A DNA stretch of 64,000 bases from Pseudomonas sp. 10-1B (GCF_000935045.1 NZ_JYKS01000001.1:124001-188000), one strand, 5' to 3'. Counted from the first letter of the stretch, positions 1 through 9,504 are shown. Notes: a model not told the origin generated them from the letters alone. Numbers and translations are program-made.

Positions 1-3000
1 GATGGCGGCCTTGGGCGTCACGCCCTGGACGGCGCATCCGCTGGCGGTGAAGCGGTCACCACCACCACCAAGCTTGATTTTTCCAAGGTGATACACAAGG
101 CCAAGCCGATCTACCTGCCCGAAGAGGGCACGGATATCGAGCAGGCGGCCATGCAGTTCCATGCCCAGGCCGAGCACCCCAGCTATGCGCTGATCCCCGG
201 TAGCCAGCCGGTGGCCAAGGCGTTCCGTACCAACGGTGCGCTGCCGACGGCGGGGGCGCCATTCTATGAGCCGTGCATGGACGACCGCGGCAAGCGCCTG
301 ACCCAGTCCTCGGGCATGGGCGAGTTTTTCAGCGGTGAAAGCCTGACGGGTATCAATTTCCGTGGCTCTTCGACCTTCACTGCCGACCGTCCGCGCATCT
401 ACAAGGGCGCCAATATCCAGTTCGACGCGGTGTACAACAAGGTCGGCTACCACTTCCCGCAGGCGCGTATCCTCGCGCTGTGGGAGGACGCCTGGCCGGT
501 GATCACCAAGCAGCGCCCGCCAGAGCCGCTGGTGATGCGCATGAACACCTTCGACTGCACCATGTATACCCACACCAACCTGATCCCGTCGTTCTATGAA
601 ATGGACGACTACCAGGTGCGCACCCCGACCGACGTGATCGGCCAGCATATCCACCTGCCCAAGTGGGACCTGACTGCCGCTGATGGCTCGGCCAACGGCT
701 GGAACTACGAGGACGGCATTCTGTCGCCCGGTAGCGTGGTCGAACGTGTACACGCCATCCGCGCCTTCAACGGTTGCACCGAAGGCGATACCCGCGATGG
801 CACTGCCGCCTGCCCGAAAGCCAGGCAGCACCCGTATTTCGGCCGCTTCGGCCGGGCCGATTGGCTGGGCGCGCGCACGGCCATGCAGCGTTGGTTCGCC
901 GACCCGCTGGTAAACGTGCATAACGTCGACCGTGGCCTGGGCACCATCTTCACCCACGACCACCTCGGCCCATCGACCCATCAGCAGCTTGGCCTGTACG
1001 CTACTGTACTGGCCGAGCCCGCCGGCTCCACCTGGTTCCATGCCGAAACCGGCGAGAAGCTGTACAACCCGGCCACCCGCCAGGATGGCGGGCCGACCTC
1101 GTGGCAGGCGGTGATTCAGACCGGTGACCACGATGGCGACGGCAAGAACGACAGCTACCGTGAGTTCTTCCTGGAGTACAGCGACTTCCAGCACGCCTAT
1201 GAAGCGGGGGTGTACGTCGGTGCCGGCCCCGACGGCGTGCCCAACGCCCAGGCTTACCCGGCTACTGCCGACAGCTTCCGCTACGCCATCAACCCACCGG
1301 TACGGCAGAAAGCCTCCAACCTGCTTGAATCGGTGGTCGAGTCGCGCGGCGGCTTGAGCCCAGGTTGCCCGAGCCGGCCGTGCCCGCAGGCGATCTCGGT
1401 GGATGACCCAGGCATGTTCGTCGTCAACTACCGTAACGAGCCGCTGGCCCTGCGTGTGTTCGACCCGAACAAGGTTGGCCCCGATGGCAAGCGCGGCATG
1501 CAGGCCGACGGCCTTGCCGGCGACCTCAGCTACGCCCTGCAGAGCCGAACCGACCGCGCCATCCCGGCCATGAACCTGGCCCCTTCGGCGATCACCTCGG
1601 CTGTCGGCCCCACGGGCGGGACCACGCTGTTCCCACCGAACATCAACCAGGCCGGCAGCGAGCCGGGGGACCCGTTCACCCCCATGCTGCGCACCTACTC
1701 GGGCGACAACGTGCGCCTGCGCCTGCACGCCGGTGGGCATGAAGAGGAGCACAACATCACCCTGCACGGCGTGAAATGGCTGCAGAATGGCTCTGGCTTC
1801 GGCAACAGCTCGAATTCGGGCTGGAAGGCCTCGCAGATGATCGGTATTTCCGAACAGATGGGCTTCATGGCGCCGGTGTCGATGATTTCCAGCTCCGCGG
1901 CCACCAACGGCGATTACCTGTACTCCATGGACGCAGCGCTGGAAGGCTACTGGAACGGTATCTGGGGGGTGATGCGCAACTACACCGCACAACGCCCAGA
2001 CCTGTTCCCGCTGCCGAACAACCCGCAACCGGTGGCCATGCGCAACACGGTGAACTTCGACGGCATCTGCCCGAAAACCACGGCCAACCCCAACGGCATC
2101 GGCAGCCGTCCCACGGTCAAGCGCAGCTACGAAATCGTCGCGGCGCTGGCCAACGACATCCTCGAGAACCGCAACGGCGTCAGCATCAACGACCCGGCCG
2201 GTGTCGGCCAGCATGTCGGTGGCCCGCTCAAGGCCGATGGTGGCACCCTGGTGTTCAACAGCCGCAAGACCAGCATCCCGCAGGTCACGGTTGTCGACGA
2301 AGAGGATGGCACCACCTTCACCGTGGGCGGCCACAGCGCGCCACTGCATGACCCGACCGCCGTGCTGTATGTGCGCAAGGCCGACCTCGACCCGGTCAGT
2401 GGCAAGCTCAAGGCCGGCGTACCGGTGGAGCCACTGGTGCTGCGCGCCAGCGCCGGCGACTGCATCAGCATCACCCTGGAAAACCGCCTGCCACTGGTGA
2501 TGCCAGACCTGCCCAGCACGGCGGTGATGCAGAACGTGGTCAAGCGTGACCGCTTCGACAGCGAGGGCTCCACGGCCTTCAACAACAACCTGATGCGCCC
2601 GTCCAGCCACGTAGGCCTGCATGCGCAGTTGCTGGCCTATGACATCACCAAGTCGGACGGTGCCAACGTCGGGGCAAACCCGGTGCAGACCGTGCCACCG
2701 CGGGCGGGCAACAGCGGCGCCTACCCAAGCCGGGTGTACCAGTACTACGCCGGCCACCTGGAGCGTGAGGGCAAGCCGATGCTGCAACTGGGGCGCACGG
2801 TGGACAACATCAATACCACGCCGATCGAGTTCGGCGGCCTCAACCTGACACCGTCGGACTTCATCAAGCAGCCACAGAAAGGCCTGGTCGGTGGCATGAG
2901 CATCCTGCCGCAGACCGCGACCTGGACCGAGGACACTGCCAGCCGGGCCCAGGCCACGGTCAAGGTCAGTGGCCAACCCGATTACCGCGACCTGGTAACG

Positions 3001-3654
3001 GTGTGGCAGCGCGCGCTGAACATGCGCTGGGCTGACGGCCGTCCGGTCGAGGGCATCGCCACCGAAGGCAACGGTGTACCGGGGGATCCGAAGGACAACG
3101 GCAACATGGCCATGAACTACAAGACCGAACCGCTGTGGCTGCGCTTCGGCCTGGCGCCGGATGCGCCGTTCGGCCATGCCGATGGGTTCGGCTTCGCGGA
3201 TGTGCCCAATGCCCATATGGCCTACAGCAATGCGTTGGTTGGCGGTGATCCGCAGACGCCGGTGCTGTATGCCAAGCCTGGTCAGCCGGTGCGTAGCCAT
3301 GTGCTGATGCCCAGCGGTGGCAGCCGCGGGATCACCTACCAGCTGGACGGGCACTTGTGGCCACTGCACAACTACCAGGCCGAGAAGAACGACGTGGACG
3401 GCTACCCGATGAACCTGCCTGGCATCGGCTCGGTGCGCTTCGGCTACAACCCGATGGCCATGTACATCGGTGCCCAGGAAAGCGTGCTGCCGGCGGCGCA
3501 CTTCAGCTTCATGCTGCCGAGTGCCGGGGGGGCCAACGCGGTGCCGGGCGACTACCTGTTCCGGGACTATGCTGCCTACGGCAACCTCTCGGGGCTGTGG
3601 GGGATTTTGCGGGTGACCAACGAGGCGCCGCCGGCAACGGCCCCGGCGCAGTAA
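1..3654 (+). CDS. MnxG/McoA-like giant multicopper oxidase, 5' end missing
   Basis: The reading frame is open from base 1, so at least 1217 C-terminal residues are visible and the true start lies upstream. Histidine pairs expected of multicopper oxidase copper sites are visible: HIH at 646-654, HDH at 955-963 in the context FTHDHLGPSTHQQ, HEEEHNITLHG near 1738-1770, and HLWPLH at 3352-3369. Size and motif style fit the very large bacterial oxidases that oxidise Mn(II) in P. putida (MnxG, McoA) rather than ordinary laccases or CopA. Which paralogue this is cannot be decided without a search. The gene ends 18 nt before the next start and the SCO chaperone genes follow, which supports a copper enzyme acting in or outside the periplasm. 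Substrate is inference. Confidence 0.8.
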   Translation, partial: DGGLGRHALDGASAGGEAVTTTTKLDFSKVIHKAKPIYLPEEGTDIEQAAMQFHAQAEHPSYALIPGSQPVAKAFRTNGALPTAGAPFYEPCMDDRGKRLTQSSGMGEFFSGESLTGINFRGSSTFTADRPRIYKGANIQFDAVYNKVGYHFPQARILALWEDAWPVITKQRPPEPLVMRMNTFDCTMYTHTNLIPSFYEMDDYQVRTPTDVIGQHIHLPKWDLTAADGSANGWNYEDGILSPGSVVERVHAIRAFNGCTEGDTRDGTAACPKARQHPYFGRFGRADWLGARTAMQRWFADPLVNVHNVDRGLGTIFTHDHLGPSTHQQLGLYATVLAEPAGSTWFHAETGEKLYNPATRQDGGPTSWQAVIQTGDHDGDGKNDSYREFFLEYSDFQHAYEAGVYVGAGPDGVPNAQAYPATADSFRYAINPPVRQKASNLLESVVESRGGLSPGCPSRPCPQAISVDDPGMFVVNYRNEPLALRVFDPNKVGPDGKRGMQADGLAGDLSYALQSRTDRAIPAMNLAPSAITSAVGPTGGTTLFPPNINQAGSEPGDPFTPMLRTYSGDNVRLRLHAGGHEEEHNITLHGVKWLQNGSGFGNSSNSGWKASQMIGISEQMGFMAPVSMISSSAATNGDYLYSMDAALEGYWNGIWGVMRNYTAQRPDLFPLPNNPQPVAMRNTVNFDGICPKTTANPNGIGSRPTVKRSYEIVAALANDILENRNGVSINDPAGVGQHVGGPLKADGGTLVFNSRKTSIPQVTVVDEEDGTTFTVGGHSAPLHDPTAVLYVRKADLDPVSGKLKAGVPVEPLVLRASAGDCISITLENRLPLVMPDLPSTAVMQNVVKRDRFDSEGSTAFNNNLMRPSSHVGLHAQLLAYDITKSDGANVGANPVQTVPPRAGNSGAYPSRVYQYYAGHLEREGKPMLQLGRTVDNINTTPIEFGGLNLTPSDFIKQPQKGLVGGMSILPQTATWTEDTASRAQATVKVSGQPDYRDLVTVWQRALNMRWADGRPVEGIATEGNGVPGDPKDNGNMAMNYKTEPLWLRFGLAPDAPFGHADGFGFADVPNAHMAYSNALVGGDPQTPVLYAKPGQPVRSHVLMPSGGSRGITYQLDGHLWPLHNYQAEKNDVDGYPMNLPGIGSVRFGYNPMAMYIGAQESVLPAAHFSFMLPSAGGANAVPGDYLFRDYAAYGNLSGLWGILRVTNEAPPATAPAQ

Positions 3655-3672
3655 CGGAAGGGGAGCGCGTGC

Positions 3673-5649
3673 ATGAACAAGAAGACTCGCCCGGCATACC
3701 TGGGGGTGGCATTGGGGGTTGCGCTGATCGGCCTGGGCGTGGCGTATGAAAAGCTCTGGTGCGATCCCCGCGAGCTGCTGCAGGAAGCTGCCGACCCGCA
3801 GGCCCTGCACCGGCTCAGCCGGGACGGCGTGACCGTGGAGTTCGAGGCCCGGCCGCTGGACAAGGGCGAGCTGCGTGAAGGCAGCTTCGCCAACATCCGC
3901 TTCAAGGTCAGCGACCAGGCCAGTGGCCAGCCACTGTCGGGCATGGCCCCGGGGGCGTGGATCGACCCGGCGCAGTCGGCCCCGGCGGGCGACCGCGACC
4001 AGAGCTGCAAGGCACGCGTTGCGCTGTTTCTCAAGAGCAGCATTGGCGCCCGGCCGTTGCTCGACCTGAACAGCTACTTCCTGTTGATGTTGAACAAGGA
4101 CGCCAGCCTGACGGTGATCGACCCGACGGTATCGGTAGGCGGTGTGACCAGCACCCTGGCCCGCATCGACCTGCCCGGGCGGCCCATGGACTGGGCGGCC
4201 ACGGGTGACGACAAGCAGGTGTTCGTGTCGATCCCCGAGCGCGGCAAGGTCTCGGTGATCGACACCGAAACCTTCACCCGCGTGGCCGACCTGGACGCCG
4301 GCGAGCAACCGCTGCGTGTGGCCCTGCAACCGGACCAGCACCGGCTGTGGGTGGGCAACAACAGCAGCGACCCGGCCAAGGGCGGGGTGACGGTGATCGA
4401 CGTGCCGGGGCGCAGTACCCTGAAAACCTTCAACACCGGCACCGGCCACCACGAAATCGCCTTCAGCGCCGACTCGCGCTTTGCCTATGTCAGCAACCGC
4501 GACAGCGGCACGCTGAGCATCATCGACATCCCGGAAATGCGCCTGGCCAAGACCATCAAGGTTGGCCCGCACCCGCTGTCGGTCAGCTACTCGGCGTTGT
4601 CCCAGGCGGTGTACGTGGTCGATGGCGAAGAAGGCAGCGTGCGGGTGTTCGATGCCCGCAGCCACCAACTGCGCCACACGGTCAAGGCTGAGCAGGGCCT
4701 GGGGCCGATGCGCTTCAGCAGCGATGGCCGCTATGGCATCGTGCTCAACACCCTGGAGAACCAGGCCCTGGTGATCGACGCCAGTACCGACAAGCTGATC
4801 CACCACATCCCGGTGGCGGCCGAACCCTACCAGCTGACCTTCACCAAGGGTTATGCCTACGTGCGTGGCCTGGCCTCGCCGAAGGTCAGCATGATCAACC
4901 TGGCCAGCCTGGGCGAAGGGCGTTCGCCGATCGTCCAGAGCTTCGAGGCCGGCCCGGCGGCGCCGCGCCAGGCCGGTGACCTGCCGCTGGCACAGGGGTT
5001 GTCGGTGTCGCGCGACGATAACTCGGTGTTCGTGGTCAACCCGGTGGACAACACCACCTACTTCTACGCCGAAGGCATGAACGCACCGATGTCCGGCTAC
5101 AACAACCGCGGCCACCAGGCCCGTGCCGCCATCGTCGTCGACCGCAGCCTGCGCGAGGTGGCGCCGGGGGTGTATGGCTCGACGGTGAAGATGCCTGCCG
5201 CTGGCAAGTTCGACGTGGCTTTCCTGCTCAACCAGCCGCAGATCATCCATTGCTTCAGCACCGATGTTGCCGCGGCGCCCAATACCGGCAAACGCAAGGG
5301 CGCGCATGCCGAGTTCATCGGCCTGGACCAGCCGTTGCCGCAGCACAGCGCCTTCACTGCCCGGGTGCGCATCGTCGGCGACGACGGCCGGCCACGCCGG
5401 GGTTTGAACGACCTGAGCCTGCGCTACTTCCTGGCGCCGTCGTCGATGCCGCGCAACCTGCAGTTGCAGGAAGTGGGCGAGGGCGTCTACCAGGCGGCCC
5501 TGACCCTGCCCGAAGCCGGCGCCTGGTACCTGCATGTGCAGTCGCCCTCGCTGGGGCGCAAGTTCGCCGAAGAAAACTACACCAGCCTGCGCGTCCTGCC
5601 GACCGCAGCGTCCAACGATTCCCAGACTGACGTGAGGAATGTGCGATGA
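3673..5649 (+). CDS. YncE-like YVTN beta-propeller protein, membrane anchored
   Basis: The 658-residue protein starts at an ATG preceded by GAAGGGGAG. Residues about 8-25 form a hydrophobic N-terminal segment (signal anchor). An immunoglobulin-like region with GQPLSGMAPGAW near residue 80-100 is followed by repeated propeller blades with motifs such as VSVIDTETF, VTVIDVPG, LSIIDIPEM and VRVFDARS, roughly residues 125-470. A second FixH-like beta domain occupies the C-terminus. Propellers of this class bind partners or cofactors and often accompany copper or quinoprotein oxidases. It lies between the multicopper oxidase and SCO genes and overlaps the next gene by 4 nt, so it is probably a periplasmic partner of the oxidase. 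No catalytic motif was seen. Confidence 0.75.
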   Translation: MNKKTRPAYLGVALGVALIGLGVAYEKLWCDPRELLQEAADPQALHRLSRDGVTVEFEARPLDKGELREGSFANIRFKVSDQASGQPLSGMAPGAWIDPAQSAPAGDRDQSCKARVALFLKSSIGARPLLDLNSYFLLMLNKDASLTVIDPTVSVGGVTSTLARIDLPGRPMDWAATGDDKQVFVSIPERGKVSVIDTETFTRVADLDAGEQPLRVALQPDQHRLWVGNNSSDPAKGGVTVIDVPGRSTLKTFNTGTGHHEIAFSADSRFAYVSNRDSGTLSIIDIPEMRLAKTIKVGPHPLSVSYSALSQAVYVVDGEEGSVRVFDARSHQLRHTVKAEQGLGPMRFSSDGRYGIVLNTLENQALVIDASTDKLIHHIPVAAEPYQLTFTKGYAYVRGLASPKVSMINLASLGEGRSPIVQSFEAGPAAPRQAGDLPLAQGLSVSRDDNSVFVVNPVDNTTYFYAEGMNAPMSGYNNRGHQARAAIVVDRSLREVAPGVYGSTVKMPAAGKFDVAFLLNQPQIIHCFSTDVAAAPNTGKRKGAHAEFIGLDQPLPQHSAFTARVRIVGDDGRPRRGLNDLSLRYFLAPSSMPRNLQLQEVGEGVYQAALTLPEAGAWYLHVQSPSLGRKFAEENYTSLRVLPTAASNDSQTDVRNVR

Positions 5650-6302
5650 ACAGCAAGCATTCTTTCAGACTGCTGGCCCTGAGCCTGGCGTTTGCCAGCA
5701 ACCTGGCCCTGGCCCATGCTGGCCACGACCACAGCGGCCATGCCGAGCAGCCGCCGGCAGCGCGCCAGGAAAAGACCAGCGTGCGCTTTGCCGACGTGTC
5801 GCTGCTGAACCAGGACGGCATGCCGGTACGCCTGGAGAAAGACCTGGTGGGCGATCACCTGGTGGTCATGGGCTTCATCTACACCAGTTGCACCACGGTG
5901 TGCCCGGTGGTGTCGTCGATCATGGGCAAGGTCCAGCAGCAACTGGGCGGCCGGGTAGGCGAGGAAGTTCACCTGGTGTCGATCAGCATCGACCCGCAGC
6001 GTGACGATGCCAAACGCCTGCAGAGCTACGCCAAGGCCTTCCAGAAGGGGCCGGGCTGGAGCTGGTTGACTGGCACCCCATACGCGATCACTGAAACCCT
6101 CAAGGGCCTGGGCAGCTTCAGCGCCGACCTCAGCCAGCACCCGCCGTTGATCCTGGTGGGTGACGGGCGCAGTGGGCACTGGACGCGCTATTACGGCTTC
6201 ACCGACCCGGCGGTGCTGATCGACGAGATCAACCGCCTCAGCGCCCGCCGGGTGCATGCCAAGAGCACGGCGATTGCCGAACATCACGAGGTGCAACCAT
6301 GA
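5646..6302 (+). CDS. SCO1/SenC family copper chaperone, first copy
   Basis: SCO proteins are periplasmic thioredoxin-fold copper chaperones that load CuA and other copper centres. This 218-residue protein has a signal peptide ending near ALA-HAGHD, a His-rich N-terminal segment, the CxxxC copper motif (C82 and C86, in SCTTVCPV) and a downstream His at about residue 165 (SQHPPL) matching the third SCO ligand. It overlaps the upstream gene by ATGA and the second SCO gene the same way, so all are co-translated. Its likely client is the adjacent multicopper oxidase (inference). Confidence 0.88.
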   Translation: MNSKHSFRLLALSLAFASNLALAHAGHDHSGHAEQPPAARQEKTSVRFADVSLLNQDGMPVRLEKDLVGDHLVVMGFIYTSCTTVCPVVSSIMGKVQQQLGGRVGEEVHLVSISIDPQRDDAKRLQSYAKAFQKGPGWSWLTGTPYAITETLKGLGSFSADLSQHPPLILVGDGRSGHWTRYYGFTDPAVLIDEINRLSARRVHAKSTAIAEHHEVQP

Positions 6303-6964
6303 GCCAGGTAACTTCCCGTCGCGCCGGCATGCGCGGTTTCGACTGGCTGGTGCTGGGTGGCTGCCTGTGGATCCTCGCCTCGGTGGCGGTCGCCCACGAC
6401 GGCCATGCCCCGCAGGCCCCGGCACCGCAGCCTGCGCCGCAGGCGATGACCAGTGGCGCAGGCACCCGCGATGCCCAGGCCTGGTTCACCGACACCGTGG
6501 TCAAGGACCAGAACGGCCGCGAACTGCGCTTCTACAGCGATGTGCTCAAGGACAAGGTGGTGATGCTCAACGTGATCTTCACCCACTGCACCGACGCCTG
6601 CCCGCTGATTACCCGCAAACTGCGCGAAGTGCGCGAGGCCATGGGGCCGCAGCTGGCTAGCCAGGTGACCTTCGTGTCGATCAGCAGCGACCCGCTGAAC
6701 GACACCCCAGAGGTGCTCAAGGCGTTTGCCGAGAAGCAGGGGGTGGATGGGCCCAACTGGCTGTTCCTGACCGGCGACAAGGCCAATGTCGACCTGGTGC
6801 TCGGCCGCATCGGCCAGTTCCTGCCCAGCCCCGAGCAGCACTCGACGCAGCTGATTGCCGGTGACGTGGCCGGCAAGCGCTGGAGCAAGATCCGCCCGGA
6901 TGCGCCACCCGCGGCGATTGCCCAACGCATGCAATTGCTGGCCCAGCCATTGGCAGGCCGGTGA
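6299..6964 (+). CDS. SCO1/SenC family copper chaperone, second copy
   Basis: A second SCO/SenC protein, 221 residues, with an N-terminal membrane segment, an AHDGHAP histidine stretch, the CxxxC pair C97/C101 (HCTDACPL) and a candidate third ligand H181 (PEQHSTQ). It starts inside the stop of the first copy (ATGA). It is clearly divergent from that copy, so this is an old duplication or two separate acquisitions rather than a recent repeat. Tandem SCO proteins next to one oxidase may load different copper sites or act as a reductase/metallochaperone pair (inference). Confidence 0.88.
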   Translation: MSQVTSRRAGMRGFDWLVLGGCLWILASVAVAHDGHAPQAPAPQPAPQAMTSGAGTRDAQAWFTDTVVKDQNGRELRFYSDVLKDKVVMLNVIFTHCTDACPLITRKLREVREAMGPQLASQVTFVSISSDPLNDTPEVLKAFAEKQGVDGPNWLFLTGDKANVDLVLGRIGQFLPSPEQHSTQLIAGDVAGKRWSKIRPDAPPAAIAQRMQLLAQPLAGR

Positions 6965-7040
6965 GCATCATGCGATTCCTGTGGGATTGGCCTTGGTGGA
7001 ATCAGCCATTGCGGGAGAGGTTGTTGTGGACGCGGCCTTT

Positions 7041-7154
7041 GTGGGAGCGGCCTTGCGTCGCGAAAGGGCTGCGTAGCAGCCCCGGCAATGGCAGCTTTAA
7101 CCCAGAAAACGGGGAGCGCTGCGCGCTCCTTTCGCGACGCAAGGCCGCTCCCAC
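7041..7154. repeat. REP inverted pair between SCO and cytochrome genes
   Basis: GTGGGAGCGGCCTTGCGTCG at 7041-7060 is repeated as its reverse complement at about 7128-7154, around a spacer with further self-complementarity. It matches the P. putida REP family seen elsewhere in the window. It lies in the same open frame as the following cytochrome gene, so automatic start calling would extend that gene through it. Confidence 0.85.
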
Positions 7155-7164
7155 AAGGCTTGCG

Positions 7165-8679
7165 ATGTGGCTCACATGCGTGATTGGTCTAGCACCTGTC
7201 GCTTCAGCTCTGGCCCTGGACCTGACCGAACACGAACAAGCCGGCAAACGCCTCTACCGCGAGGGCCTCTCCAGCAGCGATGCGCAACTGCAGGCCCGGG
7301 TCGGCGCCAGCGACATGAGCGTGCCTGCCAGCGTGCTGCCCTGCGCCAGCTGTCACGGCAGCGACGGCCGTGGCCGCGCCGAAGGCGGCGTGCGACCGCC
7401 CAGCCTCGACTGGCAACGCCTTGCTCTGGGCCAAGGTCCGCGCCAGGTCAATGGCCGCAGCTACCCGGCCTATACCGATAGCAGCGTGGCCCGGGCCATC
7501 CAGCACGGCGTGGACCCGGCTGGCAACCGCCTGGACCCAGCCATGCCCCGCTTCGAACTGACCCTGGCCGACCAGCGCAACCTTACCGCCTACCTCAAGC
7601 GCCTGGCCCAGGAACGCGACCCCGGCGTGGAAGAGGGCGTACTGCGCCTGGGCACCTTGCTACCCACCGCCGGCCCACTGGCCGATGCCGGGCAGGTGGT
7701 GCGTGCCGTGCTGGAAGACGGCCTGGCGCAACTCAACCAGCAAGGCGGCATTCATGGGCGGCGCCTGGAACTGGTGGCGCTCGATCCGGGGCCCGACCCG
7801 GGCAGCGCCGAACAGGCCCTGCTGCAACTGCTGGAACAGGAGCGGGTGTTCGCCCTGATCTCGCCCTTGGCCCCCATGCTCGACCAACGCCTGGCAACGT
7901 TGCTGGCGCCGCAGAATGTGCCATTGATCGGCAGCACCCCGCGCAGTGGCGGCAGCGCACAGATCTTCGACCCGCTGCCTGGCTTGCCGGTGCAGTTGCT
8001 GAGCCTGGCAGGCTATGCCCGCGCGGCGCTGGGCCTGGCACCGGGCGACCTGCGTGTGGTGTATGCCGACAACGAGCAGGCGGCGTTGGCCGAACAGGTA
8101 CGCGAGCGCCTGCTCCAGCAGGGCTGGGCGCCACCCGCCAGCCAGGCCTTCGATGGCCAGGCCGTGGACGGCCAGGGCATTGTCTTCCTGGGCCGCGCCC
8201 AGGCCTTTGCCGAGCTGTCGGCGGCCTTGCAGGCCGCAGGCCGCCAGCCATACCTGTTCGCCGCCTCCAGCCAGGTGGCCGGGGCCGTGGCGCAGTTGCC
8301 CGAGCAATGGTCGCAACGGGTGTTCCTGGCCTATCCGTACGTGCCCGAGGACTGGACCGAGCAGGGCCTGGCAACCCTTGCCGGCCTGCAGCAGCGCCAG
8401 GGTCTCGACCCACGGCAGGCGTCGTTGCAGGTCAACACCCTGTGCGCCCTGCGCCTGTTGAGCGAAGCGCTGAAGCAGATTGGTCGCGACGCCAGCCGCG
8501 AGCAGCTGATTGCCGCGCTGGAAGGCCTGCACGATGTGTCCACCGGCCTGACCCCGGCCCTGGGCTTCGGCCCCGGTCGTCGCCAGGGCATGGCCGGGGC
8601 CCATGTGGTGGAGGTGGCCCTGCCCGGGCCGCGCTTCACCTCGGTCACCCCTTACCGGCCGGTGCCGGACAGCCCTTGA
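7165..8679 (+). CDS. Cytochrome c / periplasmic ligand-binding fusion protein
   Basis: The frame is open back to a GTG at 6961, but those extra residues encode the REP pair and show no signal peptide. The ATG at 7165 begins MWLTCVIGLAPVASALA, a good signal peptide, so I choose it (504 residues) although no clear ribosome site precedes it. A c-type heme motif CASCH is at residues 60-64. After about residue 155 the protein resembles the type 1 periplasmic-binding fold of branched-chain amino-acid receptors (GTLLPTAGPLADAG). Such heme/receptor fusions are found beside periplasmic dehydrogenases and oxidases. Role here is probably electron transfer linked to ligand sensing (inference). Confidence 0.75.
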   Translation: MWLTCVIGLAPVASALALDLTEHEQAGKRLYREGLSSSDAQLQARVGASDMSVPASVLPCASCHGSDGRGRAEGGVRPPSLDWQRLALGQGPRQVNGRSYPAYTDSSVARAIQHGVDPAGNRLDPAMPRFELTLADQRNLTAYLKRLAQERDPGVEEGVLRLGTLLPTAGPLADAGQVVRAVLEDGLAQLNQQGGIHGRRLELVALDPGPDPGSAEQALLQLLEQERVFALISPLAPMLDQRLATLLAPQNVPLIGSTPRSGGSAQIFDPLPGLPVQLLSLAGYARAALGLAPGDLRVVYADNEQAALAEQVRERLLQQGWAPPASQAFDGQAVDGQGIVFLGRAQAFAELSAALQAAGRQPYLFAASSQVAGAVAQLPEQWSQRVFLAYPYVPEDWTEQGLATLAGLQQRQGLDPRQASLQVNTLCALRLLSEALKQIGRDASREQLIAALEGLHDVSTGLTPALGFGPGRRQGMAGAHVVEVALPGPRFTSVTPYRPVPDSP

Positions 8680-8691
8680 GCGGAGGTTGCC

Positions 8692-9342
8692 ATGCGTATT
8701 CTGTTGCTGTGCCTGATGCTGGTGCTGGCCAGGGCGAGCTGGGCCGATGTGCCAGTGGCACGGGTCAATGGCGTGGAGATCGAGCTGATGCGCCTGGAGC
8801 GCTATTTCAGCGAATACCTGGAGGCCCAGGGCCGGGCGCTGACCAGCATCCGCAACCCGACCCTGTACAAGCGCCTGCGCGACCAGGCCCTGGACGAACT
8901 GATCGACAAGGAGTTGCTGTGGCAGGAGGCCCAGCGCCGCGGCATCGTCATCAGCGATGAGCAGGTGTCGGCCCATGTCGGGGAGGTCGAAGCTGCGTTC
9001 GGCAGCCCGGCGATTTTCGAGCGGCGGCTGGCGCAGGCGGGTTTCGATAGGGCACAGTACACTGATTACACCCGGCACGAGATGGCTGCCCAGCAGGTGT
9101 ATGCGCAGCTCAGCGCAGTCGACGCGCCGAGCCTGGCCGAAGTGGAGGCATTCTATGAGGCCAACCGAGAAAGACTGCAAGGGGTACAGAACCAAAGTGA
9201 TAATCCTTCGGTCATACGCGAACAGGGCCTGGTCTTGGCCAGGGCCACGCTCATCGGTCAGCGGGAGGCGCAAGCGCGGCAAGCCGTACGCCAACGTTTG
9301 CGTGAGGGCGCTAAAGTGGAAGTCGCCGACCGAGGCCCCTGA
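8692..9342 (+). CDS. SurA-N-like periplasmic chaperone/peptidyl-prolyl isomerase relative
   Basis: The 216-residue protein has a signal peptide (MRILLLCLMLVLARASWA) and a helical SurA N-terminal-type domain (VARVNGVEI, then LDELIDKELLWQEA and FERRLAQAGF). It is too short to hold a standard parvulin domain, and no parvulin core motif was found, so it may be a folding chaperone without isomerase activity. It starts 12 nt after the cytochrome fusion stop with GGAGG upstream, and ends the copper-oxidase group. Export of a giant cofactor-bearing oxidase would be a sensible reason for a dedicated chaperone (inference). Confidence 0.7.
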   Translation: MRILLLCLMLVLARASWADVPVARVNGVEIELMRLERYFSEYLEAQGRALTSIRNPTLYKRLRDQALDELIDKELLWQEAQRRGIVISDEQVSAHVGEVEAAFGSPAIFERRLAQAGFDRAQYTDYTRHEMAAQQVYAQLSAVDAPSLAEVEAFYEANRERLQGVQNQSDNPSVIREQGLVLARATLIGQREAQARQAVRQRLREGAKVEVADRGP

Positions 9343-9347
9343 TGGCG

Positions 9348-9410
9348 TTTCCCCAATGCTGGGGAATAATGGTTTGGCAATGTGCCATTAGTTTCCCCGC
9401 ATATGGGGAT
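9348..9410 (+). promoter_or_regulatory. Two palindromic sites, candidate upstream activator sites
   Basis: TTTCCCC-N6-GGGGAA at 9348-9366 and TTTCCCC-N6-GGGGAT at 9392-9410 share both arms and start 44 nt apart, near four helical turns. They lie about 95-155 bases upstream of the sigma-54-like element at 9505, the usual distance for enhancer-binding proteins. A smaller TGGCA-ATG-TGCCA hairpin lies between them. The first palindrome could also serve as a terminator for the upstream gene, but it has no T-run. Confidence 0.5.
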
Positions 9411-9504
9411 CTGGTTGGACATGCCTGCCTGCCGCGTTTCGGGTGCTTGATCACACCCTTTTAAAATCAATGAGTTACAGTGGTGCAACATGACTATTCA
9501 CGCC

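Noticed and set aside
2127..2588. Long minus-strand frame inside the multicopper oxidase gene
   Set aside because: It is a high-GC shadow frame antisense to a clearly conserved coding region, with no ribosome site.
7660..9294. 544-codon minus-strand frame opposite the cytochrome fusion gene
   Set aside because: It is antisense to two genes with clear domains, and its translation is low-complexity Gln/Arg/Leu-rich, typical of a shadow frame.
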